A stretch of DNA of 64,000 nt from Deinobacterium chartae (GTDB taxonomy: Bacteria; Deinococcota; Deinococci; Deinococcales; Deinococcaceae). Shown here piece after piece: positions 1 to 8,285 of the stretch. Position 1 is the first letter of the stretch. Each line of letters starts with the position of its first letter. A program made the position numbers and the translations under genes. The stretch lies in the NCBI RefSeq assembly GCF_014202645.1, contig NZ_JACHHG010000015.1:24070-88069 (forward strand). The letters run 5' to 3'. The notes under the pieces are model-generated. The model was not told the DNA's origin. It made no database searches and saw only the letters and a list, made by a program, of their open reading frames with translations.

Positions 1-490
1 CCACCGAGACCGCGCCGATCTCGTGGGTGAGCGGCCACTCGGTGAGCTTGCCGCTGCGGACCATACGGTCGGCGAGGTCGTGCAGCGCCGCGTAGCCGCC
101 CAGGATCGAGGCCACGCGGGTGCCACCGTCGGCTTGCAGCACGTCGGCGTCGATGATTAAGGTCTTGTCCCTGAACAGCCGCAGGTCCACGCAGGCCCGG
201 AACGCGCGGCCCATCAGGCGCTGAATCTCCTGCTTGCGACCACCCTGAGCCATCTTCTCGCGCGAGATGCGTTCGTGGGTGGAGCGGGGCAGCAGGGCGT
301 AGTCGGCCATCAGCCAGCCCTGCTTGCTGCCGCGCACGTGCGGCGGCACCCGGTTTTCCAGCGTGGCGGTCACCCGCACCTGGGTGTGCCCCAGCTGAAT
401 CAGCGCCGAGCCCTCGGCGTGGCGGCTCACCCCGCGCTCGATCACCAGCGCGCGCAGCTCGTCGGGGGCGCGTCCCTGGCGGCTAGCCAC
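1..490 (-). CDS. rph: Ribonuclease PH, N-terminal part (runs off the window)
   Basis: Phosphorolytic 3'-5' exoribonuclease that trims tRNA 3' ends. The visible 163 residues read like the RNase PH N-terminus: a RALVIERGVSRHAEGSALI segment, TQVRVTATLENRVP, and SREKMAQGGRKQEIQRLMGRAFR. The C-terminal third is missing because the window ends. The chosen start is GTG at 490, preceded by GGGGTGAG. It overlaps the stop of murI (483-485) by 8 bp, so the two genes are co-transcribed and probably translationally coupled. I see no frameshift. Family assignment is secure; the exact start is inferred. Confidence 0.9.
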   Translation of the reverse strand, partial: MASRQGRAPDELRALVIERGVSRHAEGSALIQLGHTQVRVTATLENRVPPHVRGSKQGWLMADYALLPRSTHERISREKMAQGGRKQEIQRLMGRAFRACVDLRLFRDKTLIIDADVLQADGGTRVASILGGYAALHDLADRMVRSGKLTEWPLTHEIGAVSV

Positions 491-1301
491 GGCTCACCCC
501 GGCACGGGCCTCAAAGCGCGCCAGTTCGGCCACGTCCAGGTGCAGCACCTCGCCGTCCACTCCGCCGATCACCTGCGCGGTGTGCTCGTAGGCGGCCACG
601 TCACCGGTCACAAAGTGCCGCACCCGGCCGGTTCGTCCCGGCAGGTCCGCCAGGGCCGAGCTCACGACCTCGGCGGTCGCCTCGGCCGAGTCCACCAGGG
701 TGACGCCGCTGCCCACCACCCGGGCCACCACGTCCTTGAGCAGGGGATAGTGGGTGCAGCCCAGGATCAGAGCGTCGAGGTCGGGCCGTTCCTCCAGGTA
801 GTGGCGAGTCAGCACCTCGGCCTCGGGAGCGCCCGCCAGACCTTCTTCCACCACGTGCACGAACATCGGGCAGGCCTGAGCCCACACCGCAAAGCCCCTT
901 ACCTCGAGGCGCCGCTGGTACGCGCCGCTGGCGATGGTGCCGCGCGTGCCGATCACGCCGACCCGTCCGCCCCGTGTGGCGCGGGTAGCGGCCTCCACGC
1001 CCGGCTCGATCACGCCCCACACCGGCACCTCGAGCTGCTGGGCGAGGTCGGGCAGCGCCGCCGACGAGGCGGTGTTGCAGGCGATCACCACCGCCTGCGC
1101 GCCCTGGTCGATCAGGAAGCGGGCGATGCCGCCCGCAAAGCCCGCGACCATCTCGCGCGGCTTGCGGCCGTAGGGAACGCGGGCGGTGTCGCCCAGGTAC
1201 ACGAAGTCGCGTCCGGGCAGGCGGGCGCGCAGGGCCTTGAGCACGGTCAGGCCGCCCACGCCCGAATCAAAGACGCCGATGGGCTGATGAAGAGGGGGCA
1301 T
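483..1301 (-). CDS. murI: Glutamate racemase
   Basis: Converts L- to D-glutamate for peptidoglycan, in the cytoplasm, without cofactor. The two catalytic cysteines are visible in ACNTAS (C75) and LGCTHYPLL (C182), and the FDSGVGG substrate loop is at residues 11-17. Length is 272 aa, normal for the family. An open frame extends upstream to 1379, but an extended -10 (TGCTACAAT) lies at 1370-1378, so transcription would start downstream of that ATG. I therefore use the ATG at 1301; a GTG near residue -13 is an alternative. It overlaps rph downstream. Confidence 0.93.
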   Translation of the reverse strand: MPPLHQPIGVFDSGVGGLTVLKALRARLPGRDFVYLGDTARVPYGRKPREMVAGFAGGIARFLIDQGAQAVVIACNTASSAALPDLAQQLEVPVWGVIEPGVEAATRATRGGRVGVIGTRGTIASGAYQRRLEVRGFAVWAQACPMFVHVVEEGLAGAPEAEVLTRHYLEERPDLDALILGCTHYPLLKDVVARVVGSGVTLVDSAEATAEVVSSALADLPGRTGRVRHFVTGDVAAYEHTAQVIGGVDGEVLHLDVAELARFEARAGVSRG

Positions 1302-1369
1302 GCTGCCCAGGGCGAGTTCCTCGAGGGTCACGGGCACATCACCCGGCTGTGGTGGTCCTTCACGCGAGG

Positions 1370-1378
1370 ATTGTAGCA
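1370..1378 (-). promoter_or_regulatory. Extended -10 promoter of murI-rph
   Basis: On the minus strand TGCTACAAT gives TGN plus a TACAAT hexamer. No good -35 is seen at 16-18 nt, as is usual for extended -10 promoters. It decides the murI start. Confidence 0.5.
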
Positions 1379-1430
1379 CCGGTGGCCCCGACGGTCCGAG
1401 CGCCTTCTGGTAAGCCAGATGGCAGGGCGC

Positions 1431-2432
1431 TCAGCTACCGACCGGCTTTTCCTCGGGCGTTTCGTACATCAGCACCAGCGCCTCGAGCTCCGAAAAGGGC
1501 CGTATCGGCTCGAGGCGCATCACCTGCGGAGGGCAGGAGGTGACGCAGGCGTTGCAGGCCGTGCACGAGGACGCGTCGAGGTACAGCTTGAAGCTGCCGT
1601 CCGGCTGCATCTCGCGGTTCACCGCCTCGGTGGGGCACACGTTGGTGCACACCGGGCACAGGATGCAGCCCTCATCGACCACCGGGGCAGGCCAGTACAC
1701 CGCGGTGTCAGGATCCGGGACCGGCTTGAGGGCCTTGCGGCGCCACAGGTAGTCGGCGGGCACGTGCTCCTCGGGATTGCTCCAGTCCACGAAGGGCAGC
1801 GGGCGCTCGGGGATCAGGTCGGCCACCACCCGGCGCGCGCTGCCGAACAGGCTGCCCAGGGCTCCGCGCCGCGAGACGCGCGGGCCCAGGTTGGCGCCCG
1901 GCTGCCCGGCATCGGTCTGCACGATGCGGGCGTGCAGCGGCTTCTCGGTAGGGGCGCGCAACTTGCGGGCCTCGTCCACGACGTCCTCGAGGTGGGCAGG
2001 CACGTCCGGCGAGCCGATCGGGCAGTGGGCGCAGTCGCCGTGCTCGAGCACGACCTGCTTGCCCCAGGCTCCCGCAACCGTGAGCGCCGAAGGCGTGATG
2101 CGGCCCAGGCAGGTCACGCTGGGCGCGTCGCTGCCCGCCTGCGAGCAGGCCAGGCGGGCGAGGTCACCCTGCGCGCGCAGGGCGTACAGCGGAGCTTCCA
2201 CGTCGTACTCGAGCGCGCCGCTGGGGCACACCTGGGTGCACAGCCCGCAGCCGGTGCAGTTCACCTCGCTGATGGTGACGCTGCCCTCGAGGGTGATGGC
2301 ATCGTGCGGACACACGTCCGCACAGGCGCTGCAACCGCCGACCGCGTAACGCTCGACCAGACAGCGCGGGCCGGTGTAGCGCGGTGCAGGGTTGGAGAGC
2401 TTTAAAAACGAGTCAAGGAGGCCCCCTAGCAT
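1431..2432 (-). CDS. Multi-cluster 4Fe-4S ferredoxin-type protein
   Basis: A 333-aa electron-transfer-type protein with four CxxCxxCxxxCP-type clusters. Two are near the N-terminus (CSACADVCP, CTGCGLCTQVCP) and two near the C-terminus (CILCPVCTNVCP, CTACNACVTSCP). The central linker carries extra cysteines (CLGRI, CAHCP) and an internal SRRGALGSLFG stretch. No signal peptide or membrane span is seen, so it is probably cytoplasmic. The partner oxidoreductase is not in the neighbourhood and the role is unknown. The ATG at 2432 is preferred over 2474 because a -10 lies 9 nt before it (see 2442-2447). It is divergent from zwf. Confidence 0.8.
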   Translation of the reverse strand: MLGGLLDSFLKLSNPAPRYTGPRCLVERYAVGGCSACADVCPHDAITLEGSVTISEVNCTGCGLCTQVCPSGALEYDVEAPLYALRAQGDLARLACSQAGSDAPSVTCLGRITPSALTVAGAWGKQVVLEHGDCAHCPIGSPDVPAHLEDVVDEARKLRAPTEKPLHARIVQTDAGQPGANLGPRVSRRGALGSLFGSARRVVADLIPERPLPFVDWSNPEEHVPADYLWRRKALKPVPDPDTAVYWPAPVVDEGCILCPVCTNVCPTEAVNREMQPDGSFKLYLDASSCTACNACVTSCPPQVMRLEPIRPFSELEALVLMYETPEEKPVGS

Positions 2433-2441
2433 GCTGGAGCC

Positions 2442-2447
2442 AGTGTA
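2442..2447 (-). promoter_or_regulatory. Leaderless -10 (TACACT) of the ferredoxin gene
   Basis: TACACT on the minus strand ends 9 nt before the ATG at 2432, so the transcript would begin at or next to the start codon. Confidence 0.45.
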
Positions 2448-2542
2448 CTCCCCCACGCTCGGGCAAATGGTCACCGGTGCGCTATCTTGTCCGAACTTTC
2501 ATGCGGACCGCGTGCTCGGCCGATTCGGGATTTTAATGGGTC

Positions 2543-3985
2543 ATGGACTCCACCCTGGTGATTCTCGGCGCCTCGGGAGACCTGACCCGGCGTCTGCTGT
2601 TGCCCGCCCTGTACCACCTGGACCGCCGCAGCCACCTCGGCAACCTGCGCATCGTGGGTTACGCCCTCGAGGACTGGAGCCGCGAGCACTTCGTGAAGCA
2701 CGTGGAAACGAACCTGCGGCAGTTCGTGCCCGAATACGCGCCCGAGGTCGGGGCGCGCTTCGCGGCGCGCCTCGATTACCTCTCGGGCGACCTGAGCCCG
2801 GCCGGGCTGGGGCAACTGCACGTGCGGCTACCGGGCTCGGCGCTGTTCTACCTGGCCCTGCCGCCGGGCGTGTTCGCGCAGGCCGCGCAGGGCCTGAGCC
2901 AGGCCGGGCTGAACGCAGCGCCCGCAGGCGGCGCGCGGCGACTGCTGATCGAGAAACCCTTCGGGACCGACCTCGCGTCGGCCCTGGCCCTCGAGCGCGA
3001 CTTGCATCAGGGTTGGCAGGAAAGCCAGATCATGCGCATCGACCACTTTCTGGGCAAGCAGACCGTGCAGAACATGCTGGTGTTCCGGCTGGCCAACGCC
3101 TTTTTGGAGCCGATCTGGAACGCCACCTCGATCGAGCACGTGCAGATCACGGTGGCCGAAACGCTGGGCCTCGAGGGGCGCTACCGCTACTACGACCAGG
3201 CGGGAGCGCTGCGCGACATGCTGCAAAACCACCTGATGCAGATGTTCACGCTGGTGGCCATGGAGCCCCCGCCGCGCCTGGATTCGGAGAGCCTGCGCGA
3301 TCACAAGGTGGAGGTCCTCAAGTGCGTGCGCCCGATCCCGGCGCAAGGTGCGGACCGCTTCGCGGTGCGCGGCCGCTACAGCGCCGGACGGCAAGGAAGC
3401 GAGCGCGTTCCCGGCTACCTCGAGGAGCCCGGCATTCCCACGACCTCGCGCACCGAGACCTTCGCGGCCCTGAAGTTCTACGTGGACAACTGGCGCTGGC
3501 GGGGCGTGCCGTTCTACCTGCGCTCGGGCAAGCGGCTGCGGGCGAGCTGGAGCGAGATCGCCATCAAGTTCCGCGATCCGCCCACCCGGCTGTTCGACGA
3601 AACGCCCCTGGACCCCACCGAGGAGAACTGGCTGGTCTTTCAGCTGAAGCCCACCGAGGCGATCGACATGGTCATCACCGCCAAACGCCCGGGGCTGAAC
3701 CTGGTGGCCGACGAGGTGACCCTGCACGCCGATTACGGCGGCAAGGGCCAGGAGTACTCGGCCTACGAGCAACTGCTGCTCGACGCCCTCGAGGGAGACT
3801 GCACCCACTTTCTGCGCTCGGACGAGGTGGAGTGGGCCTGGCGGGTGCTGCAGCCGGTGCTGGACGCCTGGCAGCAGGGGCAGCCGGAAGATTACCCGGC
3901 GGGCTCCGAAGGACCGCCCGGGCAAAACCGCCTGATGGACCCCGGTCACCGCTGGCGGCCCATAGGTGTTCCGGTCGGGCGCTGA
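2543..3985 (+). CDS. zwf: Glucose-6-phosphate 1-dehydrogenase
   Basis: First step of the oxidative pentose phosphate pathway: glucose-6-phosphate plus NADP+ to 6-phosphogluconolactone, in the cytosol. The N-terminal GASGDLTRR (residues 9-17) is the coenzyme-binding fingerprint, and RIDHFLGKQTVQN near residue 165 holds the active-site RIDH(Y/F)LGK motif with catalytic Asp-His and Lys. The 480-aa length is normal. It is monocistronic, with the divergent ferredoxin gene upstream. There is no gnd or pgl neighbour, so it is not in a pathway operon. Confidence 0.95.
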   Translation: MDSTLVILGASGDLTRRLLLPALYHLDRRSHLGNLRIVGYALEDWSREHFVKHVETNLRQFVPEYAPEVGARFAARLDYLSGDLSPAGLGQLHVRLPGSALFYLALPPGVFAQAAQGLSQAGLNAAPAGGARRLLIEKPFGTDLASALALERDLHQGWQESQIMRIDHFLGKQTVQNMLVFRLANAFLEPIWNATSIEHVQITVAETLGLEGRYRYYDQAGALRDMLQNHLMQMFTLVAMEPPPRLDSESLRDHKVEVLKCVRPIPAQGADRFAVRGRYSAGRQGSERVPGYLEEPGIPTTSRTETFAALKFYVDNWRWRGVPFYLRSGKRLRASWSEIAIKFRDPPTRLFDETPLDPTEENWLVFQLKPTEAIDMVITAKRPGLNLVADEVTLHADYGGKGQEYSAYEQLLLDALEGDCTHFLRSDEVEWAWRVLQPVLDAWQQGQPEDYPAGSEGPPGQNRLMDPGHRWRPIGVPVGR

Positions 3986-4019
3986 TCTGTGCTTCGGCCT
4001 GAAGCAGACTTCTTTCGCC

Positions 4020-4322
4020 TCAGACCGGGGTGGTCTCCGCCTCGAGGCCGTAGATCTGCAGAAAGCGCCGGATGCGCGCCTCGAGGTCGGGCAGCGGCGC
4101 GACTTCGCCGCAGACCCAGTCCGGCCGGTAGTTGCGGCAGGGCTGCGGCCTCGAGGCGTACACCGCGCAGCGGCAGTCGGCCTGCAGATGGCGGCAGGGC
4201 ACGCCCAGGGGCTTGGCAAGAGCGGCGATATCGGGGGCAGCGCAGCAGGCTCCGCAGCCGCTACAGTCGCGCATCCAGGCACTGCGCGGCGGCAGGTCGG
4301 CGGGGGCCTCGAACAGATCCAT
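4020..4322 (-). CDS. YkgJ-family cysteine cluster protein
   Basis: A 100-aa protein with the YkgJ/UPF0153 cysteine pattern: CSGCGACC near the N-terminus, then CRHLQADCRCAVYASRPQPCRNYRPDWVC. The family is thought to bind Zn2+ or an Fe-S cluster; its role is unknown. The ATG at 4322 is chosen over the longer frame because TACCCT lies exactly 6 nt upstream, a leaderless signature. It ends 34 bp from the convergent zwf and sits downstream of glyA past a terminator, so it is independently transcribed. Confidence 0.75.
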   Translation of the reverse strand: MDLFEAPADLPPRSAWMRDCSGCGACCAAPDIAALAKPLGVPCRHLQADCRCAVYASRPQPCRNYRPDWVCGEVAPLPDLEARIRRFLQIYGLEAETTPV

Positions 4323-4328
4323 GCGGCC

Positions 4329-4334
4329 AGGGTA
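4329..4334 (-). promoter_or_regulatory. Leaderless -10 (TACCCT) of the YkgJ gene
   Basis: TACCCT, a 6-nt spacer GGCCGC, then ATG at 4322. The same spacer precedes glyA. Confidence 0.45.
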
Positions 4335-4404
4335 CCCTGAGCGGGGCAACGACAGTGTGACCGCGGCGGGCTCGCCTCGAGGCGCGGCGCAGCGGCCCGC
4401 ACAC

Positions 4405-4442
4405 CGCAAAACCAAAACGTGCGGCCCCACCGGGGGCCGCAC
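4405..4442 (-). terminator. glyA: Rho-independent terminator of glyA
   Basis: A 10-bp perfect stem (GTGCGGCCCC paired with GGGGCCGCAC, 4419-4442) is followed on the minus strand by GTTTTGGTTTTG. It lies 18 bp past the glyA stop. Confidence 0.8.
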
Positions 4443-4459
4443 GGTCAGATTCGCAGCAC

Positions 4460-5680
4460 TCAGGGCAGCGGGAAGCGTCCGGCGAGTTCCTTGACTTCGG
4501 CGGTCACGTCCTCGCCGCGCAGGCCACGGTCGACCAGTTCGGCCACCACGCGCATCTCGGCTTCTTGCATGCCGCGGGTGGTCAGCGCGGGCGTACCCAG
4601 GCGGATGCCGCTGGTCACCAGCGGGGGCTGCGGGTCAAACGGGATGCCGTTCTTGTTGATGGTGATGTGCACGGCGTCCAGGCGCTTTTGCGCCTCCTTG
4701 CCGGTCAGCTCGACGGGGCGCAGGTCCACCAGGAACACGTGGTTGTCGGTACCGCCCGAGACGATGCGGTAGCCGCGCTCCTCGAGGGCGGCCGCCAGGG
4801 TCTGGGCGTTTTTGATCACCTGCTGCTGGTAGGTCTTGAACTCGGGCTGCAGCGCCTCGAGGAACGAGACCGCCTTGCCGGCGATGACGTGCTCGAGCGG
4901 GCCGCCCTGGATGCCGGGGAAGATCAGCTTGTCGATCTTCTTGCCGAGCTCGGCGTCTTGCGAGAGGATCAGGCCGCCGCGCGGACCGCGCAGGGTCTTG
5001 TGGGTGGTGGAGGTGACCACGTGGGCGTGCGGGACCGGGTTGGGGTGCAACCCGGCCGCGACCAGGCCGGCGATGTGCGCCATGTCCACGAACAGGTACG
5101 CTCCGACCTCGTCGGCGATGGCGCGGAAGGTCTCGAAGTCCAGGATGCGCGAGTAGGCCGAGGCCCCGGCGATGATCATCTTGGGACGGTGCTCGAGGGC
5201 CAGGCGGCGCACCTCGTCCATGTTGATGCGCTCGGTCTCGGGGTCCACGTTGTAGCCGACGATGTTGTACTGGAAGCCCGAGAAGTTGACCGGGCTGCCG
5301 TGGGTCAGGTGGCCGCCCTGCGCGAGGCTCATGCCCAGCACGGTGTCACCGGGCTGCAGCAGGGCGTAGTACACCGCCATGTTGGCCTGCGAACCCGAGT
5401 GCGGCTGCACGTTGGCCCAGGCCGCCCCGAACAGCTGCCTGGCGCGCTCGATGGCAACGCGCTCCACCTTGTCGACGACCTCGCAGCCACCGTAGTAGCG
5501 GCGTCCGGGATAACCCTCGGCGTACTTGTTGGTGAGCACGCTGCCCACCGCCTCGCGCACCTGCGCGGAAACGAAGTTCTCGGAAGCGATCAGCTCCAGG
5601 CCGAAAGTCTGACGGTCGCGTTCCTGATCGATCAGATCAAAGATCTCGACGTCGCGGGTGGTGGGGGCGGTCTGAGTCAT
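4460..5680 (-). CDS. glyA: Serine hydroxymethyltransferase
   Basis: PLP enzyme interconverting serine plus tetrahydrofolate and glycine plus 5,10-methylene-THF, in the cytosol. Landmarks are [11 protein letters not shown] (28-38), [15 protein letters not shown] (51-65) and the PLP lysine in [14 protein letters not shown] (K228). Length is 406 aa, typical of bacterial SHMT. It starts at the ATG at 5680, 6 nt after a TAACAT hexamer, and ends before a strong terminator, so it is a single-gene leaderless unit. The assignment is secure. Confidence 0.97.
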   Translation of the reverse strand: MTQTAPTTRDVEIFDLIDQERDRQTFGLELIASENFVSAQVREAVGSVLTNKYAEGYPGRRYYGGCEVVDKVERVAIERARQLFGAAWANVQPHSGSQANMAVYYALLQPGDTVLGMSLAQGGHLTHGSPVNFSGFQYNIVGYNVDPETERINMDEVRRLALEHRPKMIIAGASAYSRILDFETFRAIADEVGAYLFVDMAHIAGLVAAGLHPNPVPHAHVVTSTTHKTLRGPRGGLILSQDAELGKKIDKLIFPGIQGGPLEHVIAGKAVSFLEALQPEFKTYQQQVIKNAQTLAAALEERGYRIVSGGTDNHVFLVDLRPVELTGKEAQKRLDAVHITINKNGIPFDPQPPLVTSGIRLGTPALTTRGMQEAEMRVVAELVDRGLRGEDVTAEVKELAGRFPLP

Positions 5681-5686
5681 GCGGCC

Positions 5687-5692
5687 ATGTTA
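5687..5692 (-). promoter_or_regulatory. glyA: Leaderless -10 (TAACAT) of glyA
   Basis: TAACAT, spacer GGCCGC, ATG at 5680 on the minus strand. No Shine-Dalgarno sequence is present. Confidence 0.5.
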
Positions 5693-5733
5693 ACACCTGA
5701 CTCCCGCCACGACTGAGGTCCAATTCTGTCCGC

Positions 5734-6981
5734 TCACTCAGGTGTCTGGACAGCTTGCATCACGTCCTCGAGGCGCCGCTGCAGCTCGATTGGATCCGTG
5801 CGCGTGATGCGCACTTCGGGCGTGCCGTGCCAGGACCCGAAGCCCCGCAGCGTGCGCGCGAGGGCTTCGAGCAGCCGGGCCGAGGGGTTCACGCCGGGCT
5901 CGAGGTGCAGCGCCTTGACTTCGAGCACCCCTTCCCGGCGGTGGGCTTTGGCGTCGAGCCGCCCGACCAGGGCGTCGTGGTGCAGGATCGGCAGGGTGAA
6001 GTAGCCGTAGCGGCGCTTGGGCTCGGGCGTATAGCACTCGATGCGGTACTCGAAACCGAAGGTCTCCGAGAGCCGCCTGCGGTCCCAGACCAGCGGATCA
6101 AACGGCGAGAGCAGTTCGGTGCGGCGCGCCCGGAGGTCGCCCGCACGGACCGCCTCGAGCAGCTCGAGGTTGTCCCGGTGGACCAGCAGCGGCTCGCGAA
6201 AGCCGCTGACGGGCAGCTCAAAAATCTCTCCTTCCCGTAGCAGGTCGTGCAGGGCGGGTTTGACCGCGGCGCCGGACAGGCGGTAGTAATCCGGCACCCA
6301 GGCGGCGCGGGCAGCGCCCAGGGCGCGCACCGAGCGCGCAACCATCTCGCGGCGGGCCTGGGCAGCGGGGAGGGCGTGATCGTCGTTCCAGCCGGGGAGC
6401 ACGCGTTCGCGCAGATCGTAGACCCGCTGGAAGTTCTCGCGGGCGCGCACCATCACCTCACCGACGTTGAACAGCCGCTCGAGCGCTTCTTTCTCGAACT
6501 TCCAGTTCCACCACGTTCCCTTCTGGCCGTCGGTGCGCTCGAAGTCGCGGGCGCGCACCGGACCTGCCGCGAGGGCCGCGCGTACCCGCGCGACCTCGCC
6601 CGCGTGCTGCTGCAGCCACGCCTGCCCCCGCTGGACCCTCGAGGCCCCCCGACCGGCCTGGGCGTGGCCCAGCATGACGTGGCGGTAGAGCGCGTAGTCC
6701 TCGATCGGCAGGAAACTGGCCTCGTGCGACCAGTACTCGAACAGCTTGCCCTCGGCCAGCAGCTGCTCGAGCCACACCGGCGGAAAAGCTCCCAATCGGG
6801 CGTACAGCACCAGATAAGGACTGCGGTTGACGACGTGAATCGTGTCGATCTGCAAAATCCCCATGTGGCGGATGGCCGCAAGGAGGTCCTCCTTGCGGGC
6901 CAGCCGCGTGGGCGGGGCGTGCAGACGCTGCGCGGCGATCTGCAGGGTACGCAGCTGCGAGACCTCGAGGAGACTGGGCAT
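5734..6981 (-). CDS. YcaQ/AlkZ-like winged-helix DNA glycosylase
   Basis: A 415-aa member of the HTH_42 (former DUF1006) family, whose characterised members AlkZ and E. coli YcaQ unhook interstrand crosslinks or remove bulky alkylpurines. The catalytic QxQ/QxD motif is seen as LQID (Q44-x-D46), the QxD form of the YcaQ-like subgroup. Further family landmarks are NRSPYLVLYARLG, FEYWSHEASFLP and FDPLVWDRRR. The ATG at 6981 is chosen because TATGCT lies 6 nt before it. In a radiation-resistant lineage a crosslink repair role is plausible but not shown. Confidence 0.8.
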   Translation of the reverse strand: MPSLLEVSQLRTLQIAAQRLHAPPTRLARKEDLLAAIRHMGILQIDTIHVVNRSPYLVLYARLGAFPPVWLEQLLAEGKLFEYWSHEASFLPIEDYALYRHVMLGHAQAGRGASRVQRGQAWLQQHAGEVARVRAALAAGPVRARDFERTDGQKGTWWNWKFEKEALERLFNVGEVMVRARENFQRVYDLRERVLPGWNDDHALPAAQARREMVARSVRALGAARAAWVPDYYRLSGAAVKPALHDLLREGEIFELPVSGFREPLLVHRDNLELLEAVRAGDLRARRTELLSPFDPLVWDRRRLSETFGFEYRIECYTPEPKRRYGYFTLPILHHDALVGRLDAKAHRREGVLEVKALHLEPGVNPSARLLEALARTLRGFGSWHGTPEVRITRTDPIELQRRLEDVMQAVQTPE

Positions 6982-6987
6982 GTTTGC

Positions 6988-6993
6988 AGCATA
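6988..6993 (-). promoter_or_regulatory. Leaderless -10 (TATGCT) of the YcaQ-like gene
   Basis: TATGCT, 6-nt spacer GCAAAC, ATG at 6981 on the minus strand. Confidence 0.5.
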
Positions 6994-7061
6994 GCAAGTC
7001 GGATTGAATTCGCCATAGACCAATCGGCGCATGTTCACGGACGGCTCCGGCCCTGGGTTAC

Positions 7062-7093
7062 GCGCCCCTCTTCAGGGTGCTAAAGAGGGGCGC
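7062..7093. repeat. 11-bp perfect inverted repeat
   Basis: GCGCCCCTCTT (7062-7072) and AAGAGGGGCGC (7083-7093) around a 10-nt loop. There is no T-tract on either side. It sits at the broken 5' edge of the MOSC remnant. Confidence 0.6.
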
Positions 7094-7097
7094 AGGG

Positions 7098-7220
7098 GGC
7101 CGCCTGATCCGCAAGGCCGGAATCATGGCGTTGGTCCTCGAGGGGGGCGAGGTGCGGCCGGGCGACCGAATCCGCGTGGCGTTGCCGCCCGAACCGCATC
7201 TGCCCCTCGAGCGGGTCTAG
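7098..7220 (+). pseudogene. MOSC-domain protein remnant (C-terminal about 40 residues)
   Basis: The frame ending in TAG at 7218-7220 reads GRLIRKAGIMALVLEGG followed by EVRPGDRIRVALPPEPH and PLERV. This matches how many MOSC (molybdenum cofactor sulfurase C-terminal) proteins end: RKAG.MA.VL.GG.V.PGD.I.V. No start codon with a ribosome site and none of the conserved N-terminal domain is present; upstream lie only a hairpin and the YcaQ-like promoter. I read it as a decayed gene end. The assignment rests on about 40 residues. Confidence 0.55.
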
Positions 7221-8158
7221 GCCGGAGCCCGCTCTCCGACCGCGCGATGCAGCATCTCGATAAAGCGCGTCCGGTCGGCCTCCAAGACCACCCGGGCGTT
7301 GGGGGTCTTCCCGCTGATCCGCAGGTGGTCCACCACCGACTGGCCCCGGCACAGTTCGCTGCGGTCCTCTACGGTCACGTGCAGGTGGCGGACGTCCAGG
7401 GCGACGCGCTCGTCGAGGGCCACCGCCATGGCGATGGGATCGGGCAGGTCAAAGCCCTCGAGGGCGGTGTTCTCGCGAGACCAGGCATCCAAGACCGCCT
7501 GAATGTCCACGCAGAACTCGGCCAGCGGTGTGCCGATGGCGCGCAACGCGGCGATGTCTTGGGGAGCGAAGGTCGCGTATTTCCAGGAGATGTCCCAGCC
7601 GATCATGGTGATGGGCAGGCCCGAATCGAACACGATGCGCGCCGCCTCGGGGTCGGCCCAGAAGTTGTATTCGCCCACCGGCGTGATGTTGCCCGGTCCC
7701 TGCCCGGTACCGCCCATGACGTAGCAGGCGCGCACCTTGCCGGCCAGACCAGGGTCACGCAGCAGGGCGGTGGCAAGGTTGCTCAGCGGCCCCAGCGTGA
7801 CCAGCTCGATTTCTCCGGCGTAGCGGTGAATCAGCTCGGCGAGCACGTCCACCGCGTGACCGGAAGCCGGAGTGCGGCCCTCGAGGGACAGGCCGATATC
7901 GCCCATACCGTCGATGCCGTGAATGGTCTGCGCGGTCTCGAGCGGGCGCATCAGCGGCCGTTCGAGACCCTCGTACACCGGAACGTCTGCGCCGCAGAGC
8001 TCGGCGGTGTACAGGGCGTTTTGCGCTCCCTGCCGCATGTGAACGTTGCCGGCTACGACCGTGATGGCCTCTACCCGCACCTCGGGATGGCGCAGGGCCA
8101 TCACCAGCGCTACCGCGTCGTCCGAACCCGTGTCGGTGTCGATCACCATACGTCTCAT
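7217..8158 (-). CDS. Inosine/uridine-preferring nucleoside hydrolase
   Basis: A 313-aa nucleosidase hydrolysing the N-glycosidic bond of ribonucleosides. The Ca2+-binding DTDTGSDDA motif is at the N-terminus (residues 6-14), and VTLGPLSNLATAL and GEYNFWADPEAA carry the other substrate and metal residues. The start at 8158 is fixed by GGAGGAG 5 nt upstream; the longer frame to 8227 runs into the operator and is rejected. The gene follows its presumed LacI regulator in the same direction and has its own operator-covered promoter (8195-8242), suggesting induction by a nucleoside or sugar. Confidence 0.9.
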   Translation of the reverse strand: MRRMVIDTDTGSDDAVALVMALRHPEVRVEAITVVAGNVHMRQGAQNALYTAELCGADVPVYEGLERPLMRPLETAQTIHGIDGMGDIGLSLEGRTPASGHAVDVLAELIHRYAGEIELVTLGPLSNLATALLRDPGLAGKVRACYVMGGTGQGPGNITPVGEYNFWADPEAARIVFDSGLPITMIGWDISWKYATFAPQDIAALRAIGTPLAEFCVDIQAVLDAWSRENTALEGFDLPDPIAMAVALDERVALDVRHLHVTVEDRSELCRGQSVVDHLRISGKTPNARVVLEADRTRFIEMLHRAVGERAPA

Positions 8159-8194
8159 TCGCTCTCCTCCGGAACCCGCAAGCTCCGCTCCCCT

Positions 8195-8242
8195 GCCCTG
8201 CTCGAGGAGCATCATGGTTTTAGTCACACGTGTGACAAGAGC
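8195..8242 (-). promoter_or_regulatory. Candidate promoter of the nucleoside hydrolase gene
   Basis: Minus strand: TTGTCA, about 16 nt, then CATGAT. The palindromic operator occupies the -35 element and spacer, a classic repression geometry. Confidence 0.4.
8223..8236. promoter_or_regulatory. LacI-family operator, perfect palindrome GTCACACGTGTGAC
   Basis: A 14-bp perfect palindrome with central CG, the usual form of LacI-family operators. It lies between the LacI gene and the nucleoside hydrolase gene and overlaps the candidate promoter. Ownership by the neighbouring LacI protein is inferred. Confidence 0.65.
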
Positions 8243-8285
8243 AGTCTAAGCGTCCGGGGGCGCGGCTGCAACCGCCCCGATCCGC

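Noticed and set aside
1302..1379. N-terminal extension of murI to the ATG at 1379
   Set aside because: The extended -10 at 1370-1378 overlaps that ATG, and the extra residues are not part of the glutamate racemase family.
8219..8227. Start of the nucleoside hydrolase at 8227
   Set aside because: This ATG lies inside the operator and upstream of the likely transcription start; the ATG at 8158 has GGAGGAG.
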